Below, in pieces: positions 35,920-43,541 of a stretch of 64,000 nucleotides of DNA. The DNA is taken from the NCBI RefSeq assembly GCF_003362755.1, contig NZ_QKRA01000002.1:186001-250000 (forward strand). Reading direction: 5' to 3'. The stretch comes from Marinomonas piezotolerans. Lineage in GTDB: Bacteria > Pseudomonadota > Gammaproteobacteria > Pseudomonadales > Marinomonadaceae. Every line of letters begins with the position of its first letter. Within the stretch, counting starts at the first letter, position 1. A program made the position numbers and the translations under genes. The notes beneath the pieces were generated by a model. It ran no database searches and was not told the DNA's origin. It saw only the letters and a program-made list of their open reading frames with translations.

Positions 35920-35981
35920 AGAATAACCCGCACGCACGGTTTATTGTATAAACGAGCATGCGCACTATTAAGCTGTTATGC
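35920..35981 (+). other. Degenerate attC-like or cassette-boundary site
   Basis: A TAAC...GTTATGC pair encloses GTTTA-ttgta-TAAAC and imperfect GCACG/CATGC arms, ending 24 bases before the first cassette gene. The core (CGGTTTATTGTATAAACGAG) recurs at 62993-63012 before the other island. It may be a divergent attC or a mobile-element end. Confidence 0.4.
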
Positions 35982-36004
35982 AAAGTAGCGTCAGATAAGG
36001 ATAA

Positions 36005-36325
36005 ATGAATATGCTTAAATTTTTATCAGGAACAGTTAAAGCTGGTTTTGGATTGGCTGCAATTTCAGCAGCTATATTTTGGTCTGTGCATCAGGGTTTT
36101 ATACAAGCAAATGCGTTTTCAGCTATGACACCAGAGCAAACATTTAAAGCATTTATCTGGTCTTCTGGAATAGCGGGAGTATTGCTATTAGTTGCTATCC
36201 TTCTATCATCAGTAACGAAGTCAAACGGGAAATCAATTACTGCTGATAATGGTGGTATTGCTGTTGATAACTCTGGTTTTTTGAATTTTTTTAAGTTCTT
36301 TAAAAATAAATCGGATGATAAATAA
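36005..36325 (+). CDS. Small two-TM protein of an ABC-3C-type operon
   Basis: Protein of 106 aa, 104 if the better-spaced ATG at 36011 is used. Two membrane helices lie at about residues 12-32 and 46-69. The tail carries the motif ADNGGIAVDNSGF and a basic phenylalanine-rich end. A nearly identical motif (ADRGGLAYDGSGI) opens the next protein. No named family is recognised. First gene of a four-gene, overlapping, AT-rich operon. As the only membrane component it is a candidate effector; this is inference. Confidence 0.7.
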   Translation: MNMLKFLSGTVKAGFGLAAISAAIFWSVHQGFIQANAFSAMTPEQTFKAFIWSSGIAGVLLLVAILLSSVTKSNGKSITADNGGIAVDNSGFLNFFKFFKNKSDDK

Positions 36326-36915
36326 TGGCATATAAGGACATTAAAGCCGATCGTGGTGGTCTGGCATATGATGGGTCTGGTATTGGTAATAGTCCAACTT
36401 TCAACCTGAACCATGTCGCTAGATTTAGCTCACTTCTTAACCCTCTGCTGGAGAAAATAATTGAAAATTATGATCCTGAGATGGAGGCCAATAGTGCCGG
36501 TGAGTTGCCTGAACCAGATGAGAAGCTAGATTTTAATAATGTAAGAGTGTTTTCTGAAGAAATCATCGACTGTGTTAGTTTTTTAACTCTAGTAGAAGAG
36601 CAAATTGATGCGATTGATGATGAGGATCCTGGAGCAAAAAATAAGTTTCTTAGGTCTATACATCAAAACTATAAGAATCATCGCCGACAACTTCTGATTC
36701 ATGAAAGAGTAGCAATTAAAGATAAGGATTCAGTGATTTCGACTATTCGAAATCACTCAGACCTACTTTTGCAGCAAGTTACTGATTCAATTTTAGAGAA
36801 TGCAAGAATTGATTTTCATGCAACCCCAGTGGAAGACGTTCGTGACTCAGCAAACTTGATAGTTTGCTATGGGTTTATCAATTGTAAAATATTGGAGAGG
36901 CCTTATGATTATTGA
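36325..36915 (+). CDS. ABC-three-component system C-terminal-domain protein
   Basis: Protein of 196 aa that starts on the last base of the preceding stop (TAATG). Residues 1-30 hold the glycine motif ADRGGLAYDGSGIGN. About 60-195 resembles the helical ABC-3C C-terminal domain, with FLTLVEEQIDAIDDEDPGAKNKF and YKNHRRQLLIHE segments (quoted in short parts: EEQIDAIDDEDPGAKN; NYKNHRRQLL) and the closing NCKILERP. In these systems the domain links an effector to the middle component and the ATPase. The assignment rests on pattern memory and operon context. Confidence 0.65.
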   Translation: MAYKDIKADRGGLAYDGSGIGNSPTFNLNHVARFSSLLNPLLEKIIENYDPEMEANSAGELPEPDEKLDFNNVRVFSEEIIDCVSFLTLVEEQIDAIDDEDPGAKNKFLRSIHQNYKNHRRQLLIHERVAIKDKDSVISTIRNHSDLLLQQVTDSILENARIDFHATPVEDVRDSANLIVCYGFINCKILERPYDY

Positions 36916-37141
36916 TGATGTATCTGAGCCTCAAAAAAGCCTATATGTTATAGGAGCTTCTATTATTTTAGTTCTAAGAGAATCGAATGAGAAATCTGTT
37001 GATCCTATAAGGCTATTTGACCTTTTTCATAATAGAACTAACAAGATTTCTTTAACTTACTTTTATTTGGGGCTTGATTGGTTGTATCTGCTGAATGCAA
37101 TTGAGCTGGATAGCTTCGGAAACATAAAATTATGCAGATAA
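36905..37141 (+). CDS. ABC-three-component system middle component (MC6-like)
   Basis: Protein of 78 aa. The ATG at 36905 has GGAG eight bases upstream and overlaps the previous gene by 11 bases; it overlaps the ATPase gene by ten. The sequence has the short winged-helix pattern DPIRLFDLFHNRTNKISLTY and YLGLDWLYLLNAIELD seen in ABC-3C middle components placed just before DUF2326 ATPases. It probably bridges the ATPase and the C-terminal-domain protein. Confidence 0.7.
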   Translation: MIIDDVSEPQKSLYVIGASIILVLRESNEKSVDPIRLFDLFHNRTNKISLTYFYLGLDWLYLLNAIELDSFGNIKLCR

Positions 37142-38832
37142 TTAATTTAAAAGTATTTTTCGACGAGATAATAATTCGTGAAATTCAATTCAAAGACGGA
37201 ATTAACATAATTACCAATAGCGAGGACGACGGTAACCAGATTGGGAAAAGCACTGCGCTAAGAGTATTAAACTTTTGCTTAGGCTCTGATGGTAAGAGTA
37301 TTTGGCATGACCCAGAGTCACGAACGAAAAATGAAGCCATTGAGGATATGGTTACTAGTGGAAGGGTGTTGTTTTCCCTTGATGTGTGCGTAAATAAAAA
37401 GAATTATAGAATTAATCGTAGAATACATAAGGTTCAGCAAAAAAAACGCACTATTCAAAAAATATATTCATCTATTAATGATGATAAATTTGATACAAAT
37501 GGAAAATTTAAAGCAGCGTTAGCCCCGATCCTCGGGTTTAGTATTGCTAACCCTACCTACTCTTCAATTAAGAATCGTTTTGTTCGCTTGGATAAAAAAA
37601 CTGCCTCTAATATCTATCGATATCTAAACTCAAATACAAGTGACCAGCAGTATATATTGTATTACTCATATCTATTTGGCTTTTCGGGGCATAATGATCT
37701 TTCTAGTGAGATTCAGTTTGGGGAAGAAAGAAACCAACGAAATGATAGAATTTCAATGCTGTTGAATGGAAGGACGGAGCAAGACTATAAAGATAAGCTT
37801 AAATCTATCGATGATGAAATAGAGATATTAAAGAATAAAGAAGAGTTGTTTGATTTCAAGGATTCTCAAAACAAAGGCGTTGAAAAGCTAAAAAAAATTC
37901 GAGAGGAAATTGCACAATTAACAAGTGAAATATCAAAGTTGAATATAAGAATCTCATATTCTCAAAGAACCATAAGTGGATATGAAGAAAAGAAATCGAA
38001 TATAAATACTGATTTAATAGAGAAGGTATATGAAGAAGCTAAATTGTTGCTCCCTGATCTTAAAAAAACACTGGAAGATACAATAGAGTTTCATAAGCAG
38101 GTGGTATCAAAGAAGGTTAATTATCTTAATGATAAAATCAGTGACTATAAACTCACTGTAGTTAATATGGAAAATAGGTTGAATAGCCTATTAGATGAAG
38201 AAAAGAATCTGTTCTCTGCACTTGTAGGTGAATCGCATCTTTCGGGCTTCGTCGTGATAGAAAAAGAAATACAAGACAAACGTGAAGAGAGAGGCAGGAT
38301 AAGCGTAGTCGTCGATGAAGTTCAGCATGAATCTAGTGAAATATCTAAGCTAGACATAAATATTCAAAAACTCCGAGAAAAAAATAAACTTCAAATATTA
38401 CAACTAAGTCAGAATATTGAAGTATTTAATAAGCATTTGAAGTCATTTAGTAGGGCGATATTTAAAGACTTTTCTTTGAGCTTTAATGTTGGCACCAAAA
38501 GCGATACAAATGAAATTGAGTTTTCAATCGTAAATCAAGAAAGAGTTTCTGGAGATGGTGCTCCGAGGGCTGCTGCATTAGCATTTGATATGGCATTTGT
38601 GGAATTCGTTAAAGAAACGGGTGCGTCCTTTCCTGAATTTACTATACAAGATTATTTGGAAGCGTCGGATCAAGATAAATTAGCAACACTGGCATGTCTA
38701 GCAAATGAGAATAAAGTTCAGGTCATTATGTCTGTGCTAAAAGATAAATTGGCTTCACTAAGCCAAGAGTTTATTGATGAAAATTCTGTGTTAACACTTA
38801 AAAAATCAGATAAATTCTTCAGACTCGGTTAA
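37132..38832 (+). CDS. DUF2326-family SMC-like ATPase of an ABC-3C system
   Basis: Coiled-coil ABC ATPase of 566 aa. The P-loop is GNQIGKST (about 34-41), with aspartate in place of the usual first glycine. A long coiled coil spans about 195-430, rich in K/E and heptad-like. A signature-like RVSGDGAPR lies near 475-485 and a Walker-B-like EFTIQDYLEASD near 503-514. It is the last gene of the operon and is followed 10 bases later by an attC site. Related systems are regarded as anti-phage or anti-plasmid; the target is not known here. Confidence 0.82.
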   Translation: MQIINLKVFFDEIIIREIQFKDGINIITNSEDDGNQIGKSTALRVLNFCLGSDGKSIWHDPESRTKNEAIEDMVTSGRVLFSLDVCVNKKNYRINRRIHKVQQKKRTIQKIYSSINDDKFDTNGKFKAALAPILGFSIANPTYSSIKNRFVRLDKKTASNIYRYLNSNTSDQQYILYYSYLFGFSGHNDLSSEIQFGEERNQRNDRISMLLNGRTEQDYKDKLKSIDDEIEILKNKEELFDFKDSQNKGVEKLKKIREEIAQLTSEISKLNIRISYSQRTISGYEEKKSNINTDLIEKVYEEAKLLLPDLKKTLEDTIEFHKQVVSKKVNYLNDKISDYKLTVVNMENRLNSLLDEEKNLFSALVGESHLSGFVVIEKEIQDKREERGRISVVVDEVQHESSEISKLDINIQKLREKNKLQILQLSQNIEVFNKHLKSFSRAIFKDFSLSFNVGTKSDTNEIEFSIVNQERVSGDGAPRAAALAFDMAFVEFVKETGASFPEFTIQDYLEASDQDKLATLACLANENKVQVIMSVLKDKLASLSQEFIDENSVLTLKKSDKFFRLG

Positions 38833-38842
38833 TGAAATACAT

Positions 38843-38914
38843 GCATAACAAGTTGCTGCGCACGGACAAATTACTCGCTGCGCTCCTAATTCACCGGTGA
38901 GCAAAGCGTTAGGT
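38843..38914 (+). other. Integron attC site 1
   Basis: R'' GCATAAC at 38843-38849 and R' GTTAGGT at 38908-38914 (fits GTTRRRY). Inner arms TTGCT and AGCAA pair, giving a 72-bp imperfect palindrome. It separates the ABC-3C operon from the next cassette gene, whose ATG is only five bases past the site. Confidence 0.8.
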
Positions 38915-38919
38915 TTCAA

Positions 38920-39432
38920 ATGGAACGAATAGACAACATCGATCAAGCCAAAGAGAAAGTTCTCTCAGACATGAACACCTTTTTATCAAGTGTTCGTGAG
39001 TTTGCCGACGAAAACGTCGAAGATCTTGGGGTAGGGCTGTCTAAGCTCAGAAGCATTCGCTCTTCCGTGTATGAAAACCTTAACCAAATTCAGCATGAGT
39101 ACCTGATTCTTCAGGGACTAATCTGGCTTAATTCAAATGAACACGCGCATCCCGAAACACAATGGTATTGGAATCCTCGTCAAACCGGTGATTCCGCTGA
39201 ACCTGATTTGCGGGGCACCTACGAAGGTCAGGTTGTTGTATCCGCTGAGGCAACCACTTCCGAGAAACCTCAAGGTGTGATTGATACGCGAATGAAAAAC
39301 ACCATGGCGAAGCTCAATGTAATGGAAGGTAAAAAATTCTATTTCATTAGAACTAATGCAATGGAAATGCGTGCAGACACCAAGGCCACGAATAACGGTT
39401 GGCAAATTACGGTGGTGAAGCTTGAAGGCTAA
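38920..39432 (+). CDS. Cassette-encoded protein of unknown function
   Basis: Soluble protein of 170 aa flanked closely by attC-like sites, the classic layout of an integron cassette. The N-terminal 65 residues look helical. The middle contains EPDLRGTYEGQVVVSAEATT, where PD and a downstream E-A-T on a hydrophobic strand are reminiscent of a PD-(D/E)xK nuclease core with threonine in place of lysine. I recognise no family; the nuclease link is speculative. No promoter is visible, so expression probably comes from upstream. Confidence 0.72.
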   Translation: MERIDNIDQAKEKVLSDMNTFLSSVREFADENVEDLGVGLSKLRSIRSSVYENLNQIQHEYLILQGLIWLNSNEHAHPETQWYWNPRQTGDSAEPDLRGTYEGQVVVSAEATTSEKPQGVIDTRMKNTMAKLNVMEGKKFYFIRTNAMEMRADTKATNNGWQITVVKLEG

Positions 39433-39433
39433 A

Positions 39434-39490
39434 AACCTAATAAAAACATCAACTATGCGCCTATCGGCGCCGGGTATGTTAGCGTTATAC
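39434..39490 (+). other. Possible integron attC site 2
   Basis: Inner arms AACAT and ATGTT enclose a GC-rich middle (GCGCCTATCGGCGCC). It ends GCGTTATAC, close to common R' forms. The left side (CCTAATAA) lacks a perfect TAAC, so the site is degenerate or decayed. Confidence 0.5.
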
Positions 39491-39700
39491 ATTAATCTCA
39501 CTCCAGAGGGGTTTATCTGGAGGATATTATTGAGCCCATTCTAAAAGCTATGGAAAAATTCTTAGGCTGCACGGGCAAAATGGTCAAGGTGTCTCCAATG
39601 ATGCTTTTTTGTTGATCTTCTTTTGTTTTTTTGGCTCAGCACCCACCACTAGGAAATCGACGATTGTAAGGGGGTTGGTCAATTGGGACCAGATAAAAAC
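39491..39700. other. Cassette remnant region
   Basis: Right edge of the island. A plus-strand frame fragment near 39520-39615 (reading EDIIEPILKAMEKFLG) has no convincing start and may be what is left of a third cassette gene. Nothing else is seen. Confidence 0.3.
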
Positions 39701-39735
39701 ACAAAAGCCACGCCTGTGTCAGGCGTGGCTTTTGT
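39701..39735 (-). terminator. Strong terminator of the aguBA operon
   Basis: Perfect 16-bp stem ACAAAAGCCACGCCTG-tgt-CAGGCGTGGCTTTTGT with T-rich sequence on the minus strand, 16 bases after the aguA stop. It also insulates the metabolic operon from the cassette island. Confidence 0.88.
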
Positions 39736-39751
39736 GTGTCAGGCGTGTTGG

Positions 39752-40831
39752 TTACGCAGGAATTTGCTGGGTAATGCAGTGCAAGTTCCCGCCGCCCAGT
39801 AGCACTTCACGGGATGGAATGCCGACGATGGTATGCTCCGGAAAGGCTTTTTCAAGCACGTCTTTCGCGCGGTCATCTTGTGTGCTGTCGAGCAGTGGGT
39901 AGAACACCGCGCCGTTACAGATCAAGAAGTTCGCGTAGGACGCGCCCAAACGTTCGCCCGCTTCGCGTGCCATACGATCCGGTTGTTCCAAGCCTGCGGC
40001 TTCGTCCTCAGACATGTAAAGTGGCCCCGGTAGCGGCATCTGGTGCACTTTGATGTGTCGTCCGCGCGCATCGGTTTCGTTGGCCAGTACGTCTAATGCC
40101 TTTTGGCTGATGGCGTATTGCGGATCCGCGTTGTCTTCACAGACGGTGAGGATCACTTCGCCGGGTTTGACCACATGCAGGATGTTGTCAATGTGGCCAT
40201 TGGTTTCATCGTTGAATAGACCTTGTGGCAACCAGATCACTTTTTCTATGCCCAGATAATCCTTCAAGTGCGCTTCAATATCCGCGCGGCTCAGGTCGGG
40301 GTTACGACTGGGATGAAGCAGGCATTCTTCGGTGGTGTAGACCGTGCCTTCCCCATCGCTATGAATGGAGCCGCCTTCAAGGATCAGCGGTGCGTCGTAG
40401 CACACTGCGCCTTCTTGTTCGGCCACACGTTTGGCAATGGTTTCATCGTCAGACCAATCATCGTAGAGGCCATCTAGCTCACCACCCCATGCATTGAACT
40501 GCCAATTTACGGCGCGTTTTTCGCCCGCGCTGTTCACGACCATCGTCGGGCCGATGTCCCGCATCCAAGAATCGTTATAAGGCATGGCAAAAATCTGTAC
40601 CTTTTCTGGCAGCATGGCTCTTGCTTGTGCCTCTTGCTCAGGAACAACGGCCACTTTTACTGTGACGTAGTCGCTGAGACGCTCGATAAAGTGAGCAAAT
40701 GTTGCCTGCCCTGGCACAGCCTGTTCGCGCCAGTTATCAGGTCGAGTTGGCCACGCCAACCAGACGCTGGACAGCGGGCTATGCTCTCCGGGCATCCAAA
40801 AGCCGTCTGCTTTAGGGGTTGAGGTCTGCAT
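39752..40831 (-). CDS. aguA: Agmatine deiminase
   Basis: Converts agmatine to N-carbamoylputrescine and ammonia; 359 aa. Family motifs are NDSWMRDIGP (about 84-93), LEGGSIHSDGEGT with the catalytic histidine region, and the C-terminal GGGNLHCITQQIP with the nucleophilic cysteine (about residue 353). AGGAG lies five bases before the start. It follows aguB by eight bases in one operon. Confidence 0.96.
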   Translation of the reverse strand: MQTSTPKADGFWMPGEHSPLSSVWLAWPTRPDNWREQAVPGQATFAHFIERLSDYVTVKVAVVPEQEAQARAMLPEKVQIFAMPYNDSWMRDIGPTMVVNSAGEKRAVNWQFNAWGGELDGLYDDWSDDETIAKRVAEQEGAVCYDAPLILEGGSIHSDGEGTVYTTEECLLHPSRNPDLSRADIEAHLKDYLGIEKVIWLPQGLFNDETNGHIDNILHVVKPGEVILTVCEDNADPQYAISQKALDVLANETDARGRHIKVHQMPLPGPLYMSEDEAAGLEQPDRMAREAGERLGASYANFLICNGAVFYPLLDSTQDDRAKDVLEKAFPEHTIVGIPSREVLLGGGNLHCITQQIPA

Positions 40832-40839
40832 AGCGTCTC

Positions 40840-41718
40840 CTATTTTACTTGTCCATCAAGGGTTTTGAGCACACCGTAGTGCTCTGGACGACGATCTCGG
40901 AATAAGCCCCACGCTTTGCGCTGAGTGCGTATGTGCGCAAGGTCGAATGTGTGGACTAAGACGTCCTCGCTGTCGCGGTTGGCTTGTTGAACAAGCTCGC
41001 CGGTTTCATCACAAATGAATGAAGATCCGTAGAAGGTCAGCTCTAGGTCACGATGCTGAGCGGCTTCGGTACCAATACGGTTAGAAGCAATCACTGGCAC
41101 TTGGTTGGCAGCCGCGTGACCGCGCATGGTGTTGGTCCAGTGTGGCATGGTGTCCAGTTGTGGTTGGCTTGGTTCAGAGCCAATCGCAGTTGGGAACAAT
41201 AATAGGTCTGCGCCCATTAAGGCCATAGAGCGGGCGGTTTCAGGGAACCACTGATCCCAGCAGATGCCGACGCCGACGCTGCCGTATTTCGTTTGCCAGA
41301 CTTTAAAGCCAGTATCTCCTGGGCTGAAGTAGTACTTCTCTAAATAGCCATCGCTGTCAGGGATGTGTGTTTTACGATACACGCCCAGCAGCTCACCACC
41401 CGCATCAATCATGGCGACGGAGTTAAAGCGCACTTGCCCTGATTTTTCAAACCAGCTAAAAGGCAACACGACGTCAAGTTCTTTGGCCAGCGACGTAAAG
41501 CGTTGGAATGCTTCGTTTTCTTCAAGCGTGGTCGCCAAATCGTGGAAAGGCTCATGGATTTCAATACAGAAGTACGGCGTTTCAAAGAGTTCTTGAATCA
41601 AGATCACTTGCGCACCTTGAGACGCGGCCTTGCGAATCAATTTCTCAGCGCGGTTAATATTTTCTTGCTGATCCCACGTACAATGCATTTGCGTGGCCGC
41701 CACGGTTACCTTTGACAT
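40840..41718 (-). CDS. aguB: N-carbamoylputrescine amidase
   Basis: Nitrilase-family amidohydrolase, 292 aa, that releases putrescine, CO2 and ammonia from N-carbamoylputrescine. The catalytic triad is visible: glutamate in LIQELFETPYF (about 43), lysine in YRKTHIPD (about 115) and cysteine in GICWDQWFPE (about 152). First gene of the aguBA operon; it has GGAG upstream and a LuxR-type box just before that. Confidence 0.96.
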   Translation of the reverse strand: MSKVTVAATQMHCTWDQQENINRAEKLIRKAASQGAQVILIQELFETPYFCIEIHEPFHDLATTLEENEAFQRFTSLAKELDVVLPFSWFEKSGQVRFNSVAMIDAGGELLGVYRKTHIPDSDGYLEKYYFSPGDTGFKVWQTKYGSVGVGICWDQWFPETARSMALMGADLLLFPTAIGSEPSQPQLDTMPHWTNTMRGHAAANQVPVIASNRIGTEAAQHRDLELTFYGSSFICDETGELVQQANRDSEDVLVHTFDLAHIRTQRKAWGLFRDRRPEHYGVLKTLDGQVK

Positions 41719-41736
41719 AGAGTGTTCTCCAAATCG

Positions 41737-41753
41737 TCACCCACAGGGGTATT
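41737..41753. promoter_or_regulatory. LuxR-regulator box upstream of aguB
   Basis: Minus strand AATACCCCTGTGGGTGA, related to the boxes before puuC, puuA and the aldehyde dehydrogenase at 60.4 kb. It lies 19 bases upstream of the aguB start. Confidence 0.45.
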
Positions 41754-41828
41754 GTTATCATAATAAACAAATTGGCGAAGACGCCGCTTTGACTGTTTAC
41801 ACCATCTTAGTTGACTACTGAAAAAACG

Positions 41829-41847
41829 ATATACCCCCACGGGGATA
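41829..41847. promoter_or_regulatory. LuxR-regulator box upstream of puuC
   Basis: ATATACC-ccca-CGGGGATA, identical outside the four central bases to the box at 46120-46138 before puuA. It is 87 bases upstream of puuC. Confidence 0.6.
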
Positions 41848-41933
41848 TGGTGAGATAGGATGACCCTCAGTTAACTTAGATTCACTGCAACTCATCACAC
41901 GCTTCGAGTGAGCGTCAGAGGAAGGAATTACGA

Positions 41934-43424
41934 ATGAAGACCTACGAACAATGGCAAACGTTAAAAACGGAATTAAACCTGTCGACACAGGCGTATATCG
42001 ACGGACAGTTTACGCCAGCGCTTAGCGGTGACACATTCGCGTGTATCAATCCGACCGATGAGTCCTTGCTTGGTAACGTTGCAAGCTGTGATACGGCGGA
42101 TGTCGATCAGGCGGTCTCTGTTGCGAAAGCGGCGTTCAAGAGCGGCGCTTGGTCCAACATGGCGCCCGGCAAACGCAAGCGTATCCTCCAAAAATGGGCG
42201 GATTTGCTAGAGCAGCATAAAGATGAGTTGGCCCTGATCGACACCTTAGACATGGGCAAATCCATCTCTGAGATGGTCAATATCGATGTGCCCGACTCGA
42301 TTGATTGTTTGCGCTGGTCGGCAGAATGCATCGATAAGTTATATGGCGAAATTGCGCCAACGAATAAAGACAATCTTGCGTTAATCAGTCGCGAAGCATT
42401 GGGAGTGGTGGCGATTATTACGCCATGGAACTACCCATTGATGATGGTGATGTGGAAGATCGCACCCGCTTTAGCAGCGGGCAACTGTGTGATTCTCAAA
42501 CCTTCTGAAAAATCGCCATTGAGTGCGTTAAGAATTGCAGAGTTAGCAACGCAAGCGGGGGTTCCAGACGGTGTATTCAACGTCCTCCCCGGTTTTGGTC
42601 ATACTGCTGGAAAAGCCCTTGCGTTGCACCATGACATCGGCACCCTTGCCTTCACTGGCTCAAGCCGAGTGGCGGGGATGCTGATGCAATATGCCGGTCA
42701 GTCCAATATGAAACGGGTCTGGCTTGAAGCGGGCGGTAAGTCCCCTTGCCTAGTGTTTGAAGATTGCAAAGATATCCAAGCGGCGGCGAAAGGCGCAGCG
42801 ACAGCGATCTTTACCAACCAAGGCGAAGTCTGTATTGCCTGCTCGCGTCTGTACGTGCAAAACAGCATCAAAGACGAGTTCATGGCGGCATTGCTTGAGG
42901 CGGCTAAGGTTTACGTGCCCGGTGACCCATTGGATCCTGCTACGAAAATGGGACCAATGGTCGATAAAGCACAACTGGACACCGTGACACGCTTCATCGA
43001 AAGCGCGATGGCCGATGGCGCGACGCTGGCGATGGGCGGCAAACCCGATTACCAAGAAGGTCAAGGTTTCTACGCTAAGCCAACGATCTTTACCGATGCG
43101 ACGCATGAGATGGACTTTGTTCGCGAAGAAATCTTCGGGCCGGTGTTGGCGGTAATGGGGTTTGATAGCGAAGAAGAAGCCATTGAGTTGGCAAATGACT
43201 CCCAGTATGGCTTGGCGGCGTCTATATGGACCAATGATTTAGGCCGTGCCCATCGTGTGAGTGGCTTATTAGAGTCCGGCATGGTGTGGGTTAACACTTG
43301 GGGTGATGGTGATACAACCGTGCCATTTGGCGGTATTAAGGCGTCCGGTAATGGCCGCGATAAGTCTTGGCATGCGTTAGAGAAATACACCGAACTCAAA
43401 AACACGTGGATCAGCCTGAAGTAA
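41934..43424 (+). CDS. puuC: Gamma-glutamyl-gamma-aminobutyraldehyde dehydrogenase
   Basis: Aldehyde dehydrogenase of 496 aa for the third step of the gamma-glutamylated putrescine route. The catalytic glutamate is in LEAGGKSPC (about 268) and the cysteine in NQGEVCIACSR (about 302), a PuuC-like context. GSSRVAG marks the cofactor loop. It precedes puuB on the same strand by 117 bases. Family members also accept other amino-aldehydes. Confidence 0.9.
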   Translation: MKTYEQWQTLKTELNLSTQAYIDGQFTPALSGDTFACINPTDESLLGNVASCDTADVDQAVSVAKAAFKSGAWSNMAPGKRKRILQKWADLLEQHKDELALIDTLDMGKSISEMVNIDVPDSIDCLRWSAECIDKLYGEIAPTNKDNLALISREALGVVAIITPWNYPLMMVMWKIAPALAAGNCVILKPSEKSPLSALRIAELATQAGVPDGVFNVLPGFGHTAGKALALHHDIGTLAFTGSSRVAGMLMQYAGQSNMKRVWLEAGGKSPCLVFEDCKDIQAAAKGAATAIFTNQGEVCIACSRLYVQNSIKDEFMAALLEAAKVYVPGDPLDPATKMGPMVDKAQLDTVTRFIESAMADGATLAMGGKPDYQEGQGFYAKPTIFTDATHEMDFVREEIFGPVLAVMGFDSEEEAIELANDSQYGLAASIWTNDLGRAHRVSGLLESGMVWVNTWGDGDTTVPFGGIKASGNGRDKSWHALEKYTELKNTWISLK

Positions 43425-43541
43425 GCGCCGATCCAACTTAACATTCGTAGTTGCCTTCTCAGAGCTTAGGGGGAAGGCAATAGGTGGGCTTACCTACCGC
43501 GAACCAATTATCAGTCTTTAAGCTTTGGAAGGTCGTTCATT

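Noticed and set aside
35920..39490. Prophage or transposon as the source of the AT-rich island
   Set aside because: No integrase, transposase, terminase or structural genes are visible; the attC sites explain the boundaries better.
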